A stretch of 64,000 nt of DNA from Jejuia sp047345485 (GTDB taxonomy: Bacteria; Bacteroidota; Bacteroidia; Flavobacteriales; Flavobacteriaceae), in contig NZ_JBLFEN010000001.1 of assembly GCF_047345485.1 (NCBI RefSeq), positions 62,001 through 126,000 of the forward strand. Direction: 5' to 3'. Position 1 is the first letter of the stretch. Every line of letters starts with the position of its first letter. Both the position numbers and the translations under genes were made by a program. The notes under the pieces were generated by a model, which worked only from the letters and a program-made list of their open reading frames with translations, was not told where the DNA came from and made no database searches. Positions 54,501 through 62,981 of this stretch are shown here, piece after piece.

Positions 54501-57500
54501 TGATGTTTTTACGTTTTGTATGTTTGCTAATAGCTTCTATTATAGCGGTTAATAGTAGCTCATCAGTTTTTGTAGAGTAGGTATTATTTGCTTTATTAAG
54601 TATATTACTAGTAATGTAATTCTCAATATTGTACTTGATAACACTTACATCTTTTTGTTGTATAGGCTCGTTTACTTGATCTTCTTTAAGAAAAACTGGT
54701 TTTATAGAAGTTTGAGATTCCCAAAAATTTACTTCTTTTAAAATTGTTTTAGAATTGGCTAAATCTGTGATATGATTATTCCAAGTTTTTATTGAAGCTG
54801 TTTTAGCATTTGGTGTACTAAATTTTTTGTGTTGTATTGCATCTGTATAACTATTTATAATAATTTGCCATGAAACAAAATCTATAACTAAATGATGCGC
54901 TAAAAGCACAATAATATCAGTAGCAATAGTTTCGGTTTTAAAATAAATACATTTAAAAAGCGAACCAAACTCTAATGATGTATTGCTTTGAATAGTTTTT
55001 AACTTTGTCTCAATGATAGTGTTATAATTTGAAGATGACTCCCTAGAAATATCTATTACCTTAAATGCATCTATGCTATCTGGTTTTAAGACTTTTGCTT
55101 TCCATTTTTCTTGAACTTTATAGAAACTCAAACGCAACGCATCATGAGTTTTTACAATATATGTTGTGATATCTTTTAATGTTTTTTCATTAAAAGTAGT
55201 TGGTAAATCTTTTATTTTGAATGCTTGATTCCAGTAGTTTGGTACTAATTTATGGGTTTCAAAAAACCATTTTTGAATAGGGGAAAGCGGTATTTCTCCA
55301 ATAACGATGTCATAATTTTTTTTGAGATCATTATTTTCTAATGAAACAAACATAGCTAACTCTGCAATAGATTGATGCTCAAATAATTGGTTTGGAGCAA
55401 TAGCAATTCCAGCTTTTCGTGCTTTTGCAATAATTTGAATACTTGTAATAGAATCTCCGCCAACTTCGAAGAAATTATCAGTTGTACTCAAAAGCTTTAT
55501 ATCTAAAATATCCTTCCAAATATCAAGCAATTTTTGCTCAATGTCATTTTTTGGTTTTTCAACAGGTTGTGTTTCATTTAATTTAGAAACCACTTCAATT
55601 TTACTTAGTGCAGTTTTATCTACTTTCCCATTTGGTAAAAGTGGTATTTCATCAACCCTTATAAAACTACTGGGTACCATATAATCTGGCAAAATATTTT
55701 TAAGACTATGTTTTAATTTTTGCTCATCAAATTCGGTTTCTGGTTTTATATAGGCAATTAATCGTTTGGGTTTACCCTCGTTATGGGTTACTAAAACTAC
55801 AGATTGCTTAACTAAAATATTCTTATTTAAAGTGTTTTCTATATCATCTAATTCTACCCTGTAGCCTCTTATCTTGATTTGTTGATCTACTCTTCCTAAA
55901 AAATCTATACTACCATCATTCCTATACTTTCCTAAGTCACCAGTTTTATAGAGCCTTTCTTTTGGGTATGGTAAATTATCAATAAAAGCCTTTTTGGTTA
56001 AATCTGGTCTATTTAAATAACCGTTTGATAATCCTTGACCTCCTACATAAATTTCCCCTACAACTCCAAAAGGCACTTCTTTGTTATCAGTATCTAAAAT
56101 ATAAATTTTTGCATTAGCTACTGGTTTACCAATAGGTACGCTTTTTTTATCTATATCTTCGGGTACAATTTTATGCGCAATACACCAAACTGATGCTTCT
56201 GTTGGTCCATATTCATTATATAGTGACGATTTTGGTAATATTTTAAAATGGGTGTCACATAGTGATGGTGTACACGCTTCTCCTGCAACAACCACTGTAT
56301 TTAAACTTTTTAATTTATTAGATTCTACATTATTTAATATAATGTGATATAAGGATGGTAGCATTAGCGTATGGCTAATATCATATTGTGCTATAGTATT
56401 AGCAATTTTTATAATATCTTGTTCTATGCGTTTTTTAGTAATAACTAAATTTCCACCCGTACAAAGTGTCCAGAAAATTCCAGCCTTAGAGCTATCAAAA
56501 GAGATAGAAGACATTAGTAAAAAAGCAGAAGGATTTTTATCATAAAAATTTAATCTACCTCCTGTAGAATTTATAATATTTTTATGAGTTATAGGTACGC
56601 CTTTAGGCTGTCCAGTACTTCCAGAGGTATATATAATATAGGCTAAATCGGTTTCTTTTACAATTGGTAACCCAATTTGAGTATTGTTTTTAGAATAATC
56701 TATTTTATCTATAACAAGTGCATTTGCATCAAACGCTTCAAATAAATTATTTAAAGTATGCTGTGTTACAACAGTATCAACTTTTGCATCTTTTAACATA
56801 AATTCTATACGCTGTGTAGGGTAGTCGGGGTCTACAGGCAAGTAGGCGCAACCAGATTTTAAGATGCCCAACATACCAATTATCATATCTAAAGAGCGAT
56901 CAACACACAATGCTACAATTTTATTGTTTTTTGAGGTGCTTTTTAATAATTCGTGGGCAATACTATTTGCTTTTTCATTTAGTGTTTTATAAGTTATAGA
57001 TGTATTTTCAAACGATAATGCTATAGCATCTGGATAAGTTGTAGCAATAGCCTCAATACAATGGTGAATACCACTATGTTTCTTTAATAGATTGGTTTTA
57101 GGTGTATTATTTTTATCTAATAGTACTTTGTCTGCTGGTGTTAAACTAGTAATATTATTTATAGTATTATTGATGTTTTCAACAATATACTCCAAAGTTA
57201 GTTTTAGATAATTTTGAAACCTGTTTATAGTATTTTCTTCAAATAAATCTGTAGCATATTCAAAATGAGATGATATTTCTCCATGCGCTTCGGTTACAAA
57301 AAGTGTTATATCGAACTTTGAAACTTTTGTAATATAATTTGAGTGATTAATTAGTTCTAAATGTTCTCCAAACGAAGGTGATTGTGATTTTGAAGAATAA
57401 ACAAACATTGTTTGAAAAAGCGGGTTTACAGATAAAGATCTTTCAATATTTAAGGATTTAACTATAACATCAAATGGAATATCTTTATGGGTAAGCGCTT

Positions 57501-58548
57501 CTGCAAAAACATGTTTTACATTTGTGATAAATTCTTGTAAAGTAAAAGATTTGTCAATTGATGTTCGTAATACTATGGTATCTATAAAAAGACCAAATAC
57601 GTTTTCTAACTGGCTGCTGTTTCTATTAGCAATAGGCGTTCCTATTACTATATCGTCTTGATTAGTAAAGGTGTTTAATAACAAATAATATGCTGATAAA
57701 AATAAAATAAATGGTGTTACCTCTAGCGTTTTTGCTGTATTTAGTATTTTATGTGATGTTTCTTTATCAAATTTTAATACTAGGTTTTCTCCTTTATAAG
57801 ACGGGGTTTTGGGTCTCTTATAATCTATTGGCAAGGCTAAAACAGGAATGTTACCAGATAATTTTTGTTTCCAATAAGCTATCTGTTTTTCAAAAGTTTG
57901 GTGTTTATTTTGCCAATAGGCATAATCTTTAAAACTAATAAGATTTGCTTTTGAATTTATAGGTATACCCTCTGAAAGTTGTTTGTAATTATTTGCTATC
58001 TCGTTTTTTAAAATAGCCATAGACCATTGGTCTGTAATTATATGATGAAACGTAAGTAATAAAATATGTTTAGTTTCTTCAACCTTTATTATAGAACCTT
58101 TAAATAATGGTGAAGACGATAAATTAAAATTGAAATTGGCTTGTTTATCCATATAGGATTTTAGCCTTGATTGTCGTTCTTTAATATTGTAGTTTGTAAA
58201 ATCTTCTACAGTAAAATTTGGTGTTATTTTATTGTTTATTTTAAAAATTGGGGTTCCATCTTCGGTAGGGTAGTAAGATTTTAAAACCTGATGTTTATCA
58301 ACAAAAGCATTTAAACATTCCTTTAAATTTTTAATATTTAAAATACCTTCAAAGGTGTAAGATTCTGATAGGTTATAAAACACATTTTTTGGATACATGT
58401 GTTGCAAAAACCACAATCTTTTTTGCCCGTATGACAGTGGTACTTTTGCGTCTACAGGTGCAATATTAACAGTATTTGGTAATTTTTCTCTTTTTTCTTT
58501 ACTTTTCCATCTATCTAGTAAAGACACTTTTGTTTTGTCTTCTTTCAA
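51553..58548 (-). CDS. Nonribosomal peptide synthetase, C-A-T-E-C-T-TE
   Basis: This 2331-aa enzyme reads, in order: condensation domain (about 35-450, HHIITDQWS near 167); adenylation domain (about 480-985, YIIYTSGSTGQPKG near 640, GYRVELDDIEN); carrier domain (DNFFEVGGDSITSIQI, Ser near 1029); epimerisation domain (HHLVIDFVSW near 1217, DLSNTVGWFTSFYP); second condensation domain (HHLLLDGWS near 1677); second carrier domain (DSFFKIGGKSLLAIKM near 2026); thioesterase (IHGGGG near 2092). The second module has no adenylation domain and must be loaded in trans. The first adenylation pocket reads, aligned by eye to GrsA, D-S-A-M-V-A-E-V-W-K; I do not assign a substrate. The thioesterase nucleophile region is YCFSSAVG rather than GxSxG, and its late His is in EGQHHQLFD. 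It is flanked by co-oriented HupE-like, glycosyltransferase and PPTase genes. Confidence 0.96.
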   Translation of the reverse strand: MKEDKTKVSLLDRWKSKEKREKLPNTVNIAPVDAKVPLSYGQKRLWFLQHMYPKNVFYNLSESYTFEGILNIKNLKECLNAFVDKHQVLKSYYPTEDGTPIFKINNKITPNFTVEDFTNYNIKERQSRLKSYMDKQANFNFNLSSSPLFKGSIIKVEETKHILLLTFHHIITDQWSMAILKNEIANNYKQLSEGIPINSKANLISFKDYAYWQNKHQTFEKQIAYWKQKLSGNIPVLALPIDYKRPKTPSYKGENLVLKFDKETSHKILNTAKTLEVTPFILFLSAYYLLLNTFTNQDDIVIGTPIANRNSSQLENVFGLFIDTIVLRTSIDKSFTLQEFITNVKHVFAEALTHKDIPFDVIVKSLNIERSLSVNPLFQTMFVYSSKSQSPSFGEHLELINHSNYITKVSKFDITLFVTEAHGEISSHFEYATDLFEENTINRFQNYLKLTLEYIVENINNTINNITSLTPADKVLLDKNNTPKTNLLKKHSGIHHCIEAIATTYPDAIALSFENTSITYKTLNEKANSIAHELLKSTSKNNKIVALCVDRSLDMIIGMLGILKSGCAYLPVDPDYPTQRIEFMLKDAKVDTVVTQHTLNNLFEAFDANALVIDKIDYSKNNTQIGLPIVKETDLAYIIYTSGSTGQPKGVPITHKNIINSTGGRLNFYDKNPSAFLLMSSISFDSSKAGIFWTLCTGGNLVITKKRIEQDIIKIANTIAQYDISHTLMLPSLYHIILNNVESNKLKSLNTVVVAGEACTPSLCDTHFKILPKSSLYNEYGPTEASVWCIAHKIVPEDIDKKSVPIGKPVANAKIYILDTDNKEVPFGVVGEIYVGGQGLSNGYLNRPDLTKKAFIDNLPYPKERLYKTGDLGKYRNDGSIDFLGRVDQQIKIRGYRVELDDIENTLNKNILVKQSVVLVTHNEGKPKRLIAYIKPETEFDEQKLKHSLKNILPDYMVPSSFIRVDEIPLLPNGKVDKTALSKIEVVSKLNETQPVEKPKNDIEQKLLDIWKDILDIKLLSTTDNFFEVGGDSITSIQIIAKARKAGIAIAPNQLFEHQSIAELAMFVSLENNDLKKNYDIVIGEIPLSPIQKWFFETHKLVPNYWNQAFKIKDLPTTFNEKTLKDITTYIVKTHDALRLSFYKVQEKWKAKVLKPDSIDAFKVIDISRESSSNYNTIIETKLKTIQSNTSLEFGSLFKCIYFKTETIATDIIVLLAHHLVIDFVSWQIIINSYTDAIQHKKFSTPNAKTASIKTWNNHITDLANSKTILKEVNFWESQTSIKPVFLKEDQVNEPIQQKDVSVIKYNIENYITSNILNKANNTYSTKTDELLLTAIIEAISKHTKRKNITIALERHGRETQHTAIDLSNTVGWFTSFYPKRFNNDITTSIASKIIATKEDMRRIPNGGIGYGILRYLTSKLSTTYAPEIVFNFLGKQNTGDSSIEFISKNTIHPLTERQYPLEINALIKNGILEISWIYANTIIKEDVILSLIADFNETLKAIVTHCLDTKPKYTPSDFPEVNLKQEELDTIIKHQSNTNGIEDIFPVSTMQQSILFHHLTSKYDQGFLNVKCTIDGNLDIVVFEKAWHLVVKRHEVLRTSIHWKNLETPIQLIQTETTVNLEVLDWSSYTRLKQENELQVLKQSNREKGINFQQAPLSQMRLIKTKNTSHYFVWSCHHLLLDGWSTSIIIKDLFIVYENLLNNTTPKLPIVPNKKSYLNWLKKTDTEAAKDFWRASFKNFNNPFLFNKKQYDVDTIETNALKLSENITSMTNGLAKSYQVTPNTLFQGIWALILSKYSNRQDITFGNTVSGRSGNFPNINLISGMFANVLPFRTVLQKDSSIKNWLKHIQQNQLESRKYEQFSISEISEWLDYDKTSLLDNLFIFENYPWDDIEVGNIKVHSSESGITTTYPLTIIIKTDEEIGIYLKSDATLFSSEINNWILNRFEEVIVLLNTNFDSDIDNVLANITPIPKQIISTNNDTTDKIVKNTKIIAPKNKTELELLKIWESLLNKTAISTTDSFFKIGGKSLLAIKMFSLIEKKLKLKIPPITLLEHSTITSLSDYILNKEDTKAWKYVVPIRSSGNKAPLFCIHGGGGFVFFFNPIANGLDADRPVYAIQPSGISSNENTHDSIENMAKDYAKEIKDIQPEGPYNLLVYCFSSAVGIEISEELKKYGNSTNLIVIDSIIDQEDFTDPTRVKMRISGFFNRLTTNPLNAVKLMIGNNYDRFLKSIIIKLFATSHKKNLDKIKRNLVHIYKKYSWQKKHSGTTTLILTEKPDKNLNPTYINGWKSVTTNDIDLLYTEGQHHQLFDVPYAGKLAKQIEKAIKEN

Positions 58549-58584
58549 AATTTATAACTAATTTTTACAAGCTTTTTTTTAAAA

Positions 58585-59799
58585 TTACCTTAAACCAAGC
58601 CATTGTGCAAATTTAAACCCATAAATCCTGATATAATCATCTAATAAAAAGTTTGTGTCTAATGCACGCTCTGTAAACCAAAAGAGTGAAATTAAAATTA
58701 AAACCACAGAGGTAATAACTAAGAATTTTGGATATATTTTGCGTTTTCTCATGAAATATAAAATAGGAAATATTGCAGCTATTATAGCTAGCTGTCCTAT
58801 CTCTACACCTATATTAAAACCTAGTAATGATAGTGTTAAAAACTCTCCTGTCATTCCTAAATCACTTAAAACACTTGCAAAACCAAAACCATGAAATAAC
58901 CCAAAAATGAAAGCAATTACCCAATCTTTCATTTTAAATATAGGTTTTATATTATGGTATGCAGCCAAACCTATGGAGAATGCTATTATAGATTCTACTA
59001 ATTGAGATGGTAAAATTACAATTTCTAAAGATGCTAGTGTTAATGTAATTGTATGTGCAATAGTGAAAAATGATACTACTTTTACAATATATATAAATGC
59101 TGATTTAAAAGTTAAAACGGGTTCCCAACCGTAAATGCTATTATTTTTTCTTTTAACTACTGCTGGAAGTATTAACGCCAATAAAAACAAAATATGGTCT
59201 ATACCTATCCATATATGCCATATACCTTGTTTTATCATACCAATAAAACCAGTTAATATTGACGATTCATTTAAAGCTAAAGTATTATCTGGCGCAGAAG
59301 GGGAAAAATCAAGAGCAATAACAGACTCATTATTTATCATACCCGCTTTCCAGTTATACTCAATAACTAAATAGCCTTTATGAGTTTTATCTTCATTAAA
59401 ACCAATATTATAATGTATGTTTAGATTATCTGGTAATGTTTTAATTTCTTCTAAATGAAAATAAAACTGCATAAAGTTTCCGTAATTAATTGGCACAAAA
59501 CCTAATTCTTCAAAAACAACTTTATAATTGCTTAATTCTGAGCTAAAATTTACATTATTTAAAATATATTTTTGAATAATATCCTTGTAAGGAGTTATAT
59601 CCTCAATGGTAGCGTTTTTAGGTAGGTTTAAATTTAGATAACTGTTTAATTCTGTCGCATTTATTTCAAAACGTCCTTCTATACCGTCATTTTCGTATAT
59701 TCTTAAATAAATATAGCTATTATTTGGAGCGTGTGAAAACCCATAATTTGATAGTAATACAAAACATATAGTAATGAGTTTAAAGTAAATATTTTTCAT
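58585..59799 (-). CDS. HupE/UreJ-like membrane protein
   Basis: The 404-aa product has a signal peptide (LLSNYGFSHA), an extracytoplasmic domain (about 25-200, NNSYIYLRIYENDGIEGRF) and six or seven membrane helices. It carries the HupE/UreJ_2 motifs GIDHILFLLALILP, FTIAHTITLTLA, HGFGFASVLSDLG and GFNIGVEIGQLAII. These families are linked to nickel/cobalt or other metal transport. As the first gene of the minus-strand NRPS arm (36 bp before the NRPS), it may supply a metal or export a product, which is only a guess from position. Confidence 0.88.
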   Translation of the reverse strand: MKNIYFKLITICFVLLSNYGFSHAPNNSYIYLRIYENDGIEGRFEINATELNSYLNLNLPKNATIEDITPYKDIIQKYILNNVNFSSELSNYKVVFEELGFVPINYGNFMQFYFHLEEIKTLPDNLNIHYNIGFNEDKTHKGYLVIEYNWKAGMINNESVIALDFSPSAPDNTLALNESSILTGFIGMIKQGIWHIWIGIDHILFLLALILPAVVKRKNNSIYGWEPVLTFKSAFIYIVKVVSFFTIAHTITLTLASLEIVILPSQLVESIIAFSIGLAAYHNIKPIFKMKDWVIAFIFGLFHGFGFASVLSDLGMTGEFLTLSLLGFNIGVEIGQLAIIAAIFPILYFMRKRKIYPKFLVITSVVLILISLFWFTERALDTNFLLDDYIRIYGFKFAQWLGLR

Positions 59800-60006
59800 T
59801 GGTTATTTTAGTTAGATACTTTGTTTTTAGAAAAAAATAATGTGAATGTTTCCAATTATAAGGATAAATTACATCTTTTAACAATTTTGTCGGTGAAAAG
59901 CCAGAAAACATACAAGCTTGAAATTTAAACGATTTAAAAAGTTTAATATCGATAGTTTTTGTAAAATGAATTATATTGAGTTTATTTCACTAAAAAACAT
60001 ATAAAA

Positions 60007-61158
60007 TTGAATTTTAACCCAACTCCAAATCAATTAGAACTAAAAAAAAAATTTAGTTTTTTTGCAAAAGCCAATTTAAATAAATCCATTCAAGAAAGAG
60101 ATAAAACATGTAGTTTTTCTAGAGAAGATTGGAAAACATGTGCTGATTTTGGTATACAGGCCATAGCAGTTCCACCCCAGTACGGAGGCGACAAACGTGA
60201 GCTAGATTTATTGAGTTCTACTATAGCCATGGAAGGTTTAGGTTATGGTTGTTTAGATAATGGTTTGCCATTTGCATTAAGCGCCCAAATGTGGACTGTG
60301 CAATTGCCAATTGCTGAATTTGGTACAGAATTACAAAAAAGTAAATATTTACCACTGCTTTCTTCTGGAGAAAAAATTGCGTGTCATGCACTTACAGAAC
60401 CAAATGCTGGCTCTGATGTATTTAACATGAAAACTTCTGCAACAAAGGTTGATGGTGGTTATATTTTAAATGGTGAGAAATGTTTAATTACACTAGCACC
60501 AGTTGCAGATATAGCCTTAATTTTTGCTGTAACAAACTCAAAATTAGGAAAATGGGGAATTTCTGCTTTTATAGTGGAAATCGATACCTTAGGTTTTTCC
60601 GTAAGTACTAATAAAGAGAAAATGGGCTTAAGAACTGTACCTATTGGAAGTTTATATTTTAAAGATTGTTTTGTGCCAGAAGAAAATAGATTGGGTAAAG
60701 AAGGTGCCGGTTGGAGTATTACAAATCACTCTTTAGAACATGATAGGTGTAGTATTTTGGCAAGCCAATTAGGAGCTATGGAGTATCAGCTAGAACAATC
60801 TATCGCATACGTTAAAAAACGACAACAATTTGGTACAGCAGTTGGAGCGTTTCAATCTGTTTCTAATAGGATAGCTGATATGAAATTGCGTTTAGAAACA
60901 TCACGTTTGTTATTGTATAATGTAGCTTGGATAAAAGACCAAGGAAAATCTGCAATGTTAGAGTCTGCACTTTTAAAACTCCAATTAAGCGAAAGTTACG
61001 TAGCATCAAGTTTAGATAATATACGTAACCATGGCGGATATGGTTATTTATCTGAAAACGATATTGAGAGAGATTTAAGAGATGCAGTTGGAGGTGTAAT
61101 TTATGCAGGAACTTCAGATATACAAAGAAATATAATTGCTAAGCTTTTAGGGCTATAA
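60007..61158 (+). CDS. Acyl-CoA dehydrogenase-like flavoprotein, candidate prolyl-carrier-protein oxidase (TTG start)
   Basis: The 383-aa protein has the acyl-CoA dehydrogenase blocks: FSREDWKTCADFGIQAIAVPPQYGG, FALSAQMWTVQLPIAEFGTE, HALTEPNAGSDVFNMKTSA, HDRCSILASQLGAMEYQLEQSIAYVKKRQQFG and GGVIYAGTSDIQRNIIAKLLGL. The first ATG in frame is far inside, so TTG 60007 is the start. Enzymes such as PltE and RedW of this family oxidise proline on a carrier protein to pyrrole-2-carboxylate. The next two genes are a prolyl-type adenylation protein and a carrier protein, exactly the partners those enzymes use. It opens the plus arm of the cluster, divergent from the HupE-like gene. Confidence 0.92.
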   Translation: MNFNPTPNQLELKKKFSFFAKANLNKSIQERDKTCSFSREDWKTCADFGIQAIAVPPQYGGDKRELDLLSSTIAMEGLGYGCLDNGLPFALSAQMWTVQLPIAEFGTELQKSKYLPLLSSGEKIACHALTEPNAGSDVFNMKTSATKVDGGYILNGEKCLITLAPVADIALIFAVTNSKLGKWGISAFIVEIDTLGFSVSTNKEKMGLRTVPIGSLYFKDCFVPEENRLGKEGAGWSITNHSLEHDRCSILASQLGAMEYQLEQSIAYVKKRQQFGTAVGAFQSVSNRIADMKLRLETSRLLLYNVAWIKDQGKSAMLESALLKLQLSESYVASSLDNIRNHGGYGYLSENDIERDLRDAVGGVIYAGTSDIQRNIIAKLLGL

Positions 61159-61169
61159 AAAAAGAAAAA

Positions 61170-62729
61170 TTGATATTTAATTTAGTTCAAATAATTGAGA
61201 ATTCTGCTAAAGAATTTCCAGATAAGCAGGCATTTAAATGTCTTGATGCGTCAATTACATTTTCAGAATTGAATGTTAAGGCTAATCAATTGGCTAAATA
61301 CTTAACAACACAAGGTGTAGAAAAAGGAGATCGTGTTGGCATACTTATGCATAGATGCTTAGAAACCGCTATAGCAATTTATGGCATTATGAAATCTGGT
61401 GGAGTTTATGTTCCTATAGATCCATTTGCACCTGTAGATCGTATTAAATTTTTAATTAATGATTGCCAAATTAAGCACTTAGTAACTACCGAGAAACAAA
61501 ATAAAAAGATAAAAAAACTATTAGTTAACGATTGTAATTTAGAAGTTATTATAGGTGCTTCTATTATTACAGAAACTATAGCTATCTCTTGGAATGAGAT
61601 ATACTCAACACAAATTCATGATTATAATCCTGTAAATATATTAGCAGAAGATTTAGCTTATATACTATATACTTCTGGTAGTACTGGAGTACCCAAGGGA
61701 ATCATGCATACTCACGCAAGTGGTTTGGCTTTTGCTAAATTAGTAGTAGATCTTTATGGCTTTAAAAGTATTGATATTGTTGCAAATTCTGCACCATTAC
61801 ATTTTGATGTTTCAATTCTAGGATATTGTTCAGCTCCTTTAGCGGGAGCAACCACAGTAATTGTTTCAGATGCTCACTTAAAATTTCCTGCTAGTTTAGC
61901 AGACTTAGCATCAAAAGAAAAAGTAACTATTTGGTATTCTGTACCATTGCTTTTAATAGAGCTATTATATAAAGGTGGTATTGAAAATAAAGATTTTACC
62001 AATATGCGTTGGGTGTTATTTGCAGGAGAAGTTTTTGCAACAAAACAACTTCGTGCCTTAATGCAACTATGGGAACATGCAACCTTTAGCAATATATATG
62101 GGCCAACAGAAACAAACCAATGTACTTATTATAATTTAACAGAACCACCAAAAGGAAACGACCCGATACCTATAGGATACACTTGGGCAAATACTGAGTA
62201 TAAAATTTTAGATGAAGAAGATAAGAAGGTTAAAAAAGGCAATGAAGGACTTTTAGTTATAAGATCTGCCACTATGATGAAGGGGTATTGGAATAACCCA
62301 GCTTTAACAGAAGCTTCACTTTATAAAGAAAAAATAGCCTCTGGTTATCATCACATATATTATAGAACAGGTGATTTGGTTAAGCTAAATGAAAAAAATG
62401 AGCTACTGTTTTTAGGTAGAAAGGATAACCAAATAAAGTTTAGAGGTTTTAGAATAGAAATTGGAGAAATTGAAAATACGTTATTAAAACATAAAGATGT
62501 AATAGAAGCTGCAGTTTTATTTGTAAGGTTTAAAGAGGAAAACCAACTTATAGGAATTGTTTTAGTGAAACATAAAAAAATTGCTATTGAAAATCTCATG
62601 ACGCATTGCAAAAATAACTTACCAGCTTATGCTGTACCAAGTAGTATCCAAATATTAGATGATTTACCAAGAACTAGTTCGGGAAAAGTAGATAGAAAAA
62701 AAATTGAACATACAATTAAAAATGCTTAG
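61170..62729 (+). CDS. Free-standing NRPS adenylation protein, predicted L-proline:carrier-protein ligase (TTG start)
   Basis: The 519-aa protein begins at TTG 61170 and has the core adenylation motifs: AYILYTSGSTGVPKG, PLHFDVSILGYCSAPLAG, IYGPTETNQCTYYNL, YYRTGDLVKLNEKNELLFLGRKDNQIKFRGFRIE and LPRTSSGKVDRKK (Lys). The pocket aligned by eye to GrsA reads D-V-L-Y-L-A-I-Q-C-K. As I remember it, prolyl ligases PltF/RedM read D-L-L-Y-L-A-L-V-C-K, so seven of ten positions agree. It should activate L-proline and load the carrier protein encoded next (1 bp away). Confidence 0.93.
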   Translation: MIFNLVQIIENSAKEFPDKQAFKCLDASITFSELNVKANQLAKYLTTQGVEKGDRVGILMHRCLETAIAIYGIMKSGGVYVPIDPFAPVDRIKFLINDCQIKHLVTTEKQNKKIKKLLVNDCNLEVIIGASIITETIAISWNEIYSTQIHDYNPVNILAEDLAYILYTSGSTGVPKGIMHTHASGLAFAKLVVDLYGFKSIDIVANSAPLHFDVSILGYCSAPLAGATTVIVSDAHLKFPASLADLASKEKVTIWYSVPLLLIELLYKGGIENKDFTNMRWVLFAGEVFATKQLRALMQLWEHATFSNIYGPTETNQCTYYNLTEPPKGNDPIPIGYTWANTEYKILDEEDKKVKKGNEGLLVIRSATMMKGYWNNPALTEASLYKEKIASGYHHIYYRTGDLVKLNEKNELLFLGRKDNQIKFRGFRIEIGEIENTLLKHKDVIEAAVLFVRFKEENQLIGIVLVKHKKIAIENLMTHCKNNLPAYAVPSSIQILDDLPRTSSGKVDRKKIEHTIKNA

Positions 62730-62966
62730 ATGGAAGAAAAGATTATTTTGCACATAGAACAAGTATTAACTAATGAAGATATCGAAGATGGTTTAGAAAC
62801 TACCGATGATCTTTTAGGTAGTGGTATATTAGATTCTATAGGTATGATGAAGCTTATCACTTTTATAGAAGAAAGTTTTGATATAAAAGTAGATCCAGAG
62901 GATATGGTGATCGAAAATTTTATGACAGTAGAAAATGTAGTAGATTTTATTAAAACGAAAAAATAG
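62730..62966 (+). CDS. Free-standing peptidyl carrier protein, partner of the adenylation and dehydrogenase proteins
   Basis: The 78-aa four-helix carrier protein has the phosphopantetheine-attachment motif LLGSGILDSIGMMKLI (Ser in DSIGM), followed by EESFDIKVDPEDMVIENFMTVENVVDF. It follows the adenylation stop by 0 bp (62729/62730). Its small size and the LDS motif are like PltL/RedO, where a proline tethered to the carrier is oxidised to pyrrole-2-carboxyl-S-carrier. The partner set with the two preceding genes makes that role likely. Confidence 0.93.
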   Translation: MEEKIILHIEQVLTNEDIEDGLETTDDLLGSGILDSIGMMKLITFIEESFDIKVDPEDMVIENFMTVENVVDFIKTKK

Positions 62967-62981
62967 ATTTGCTTATAAGCT

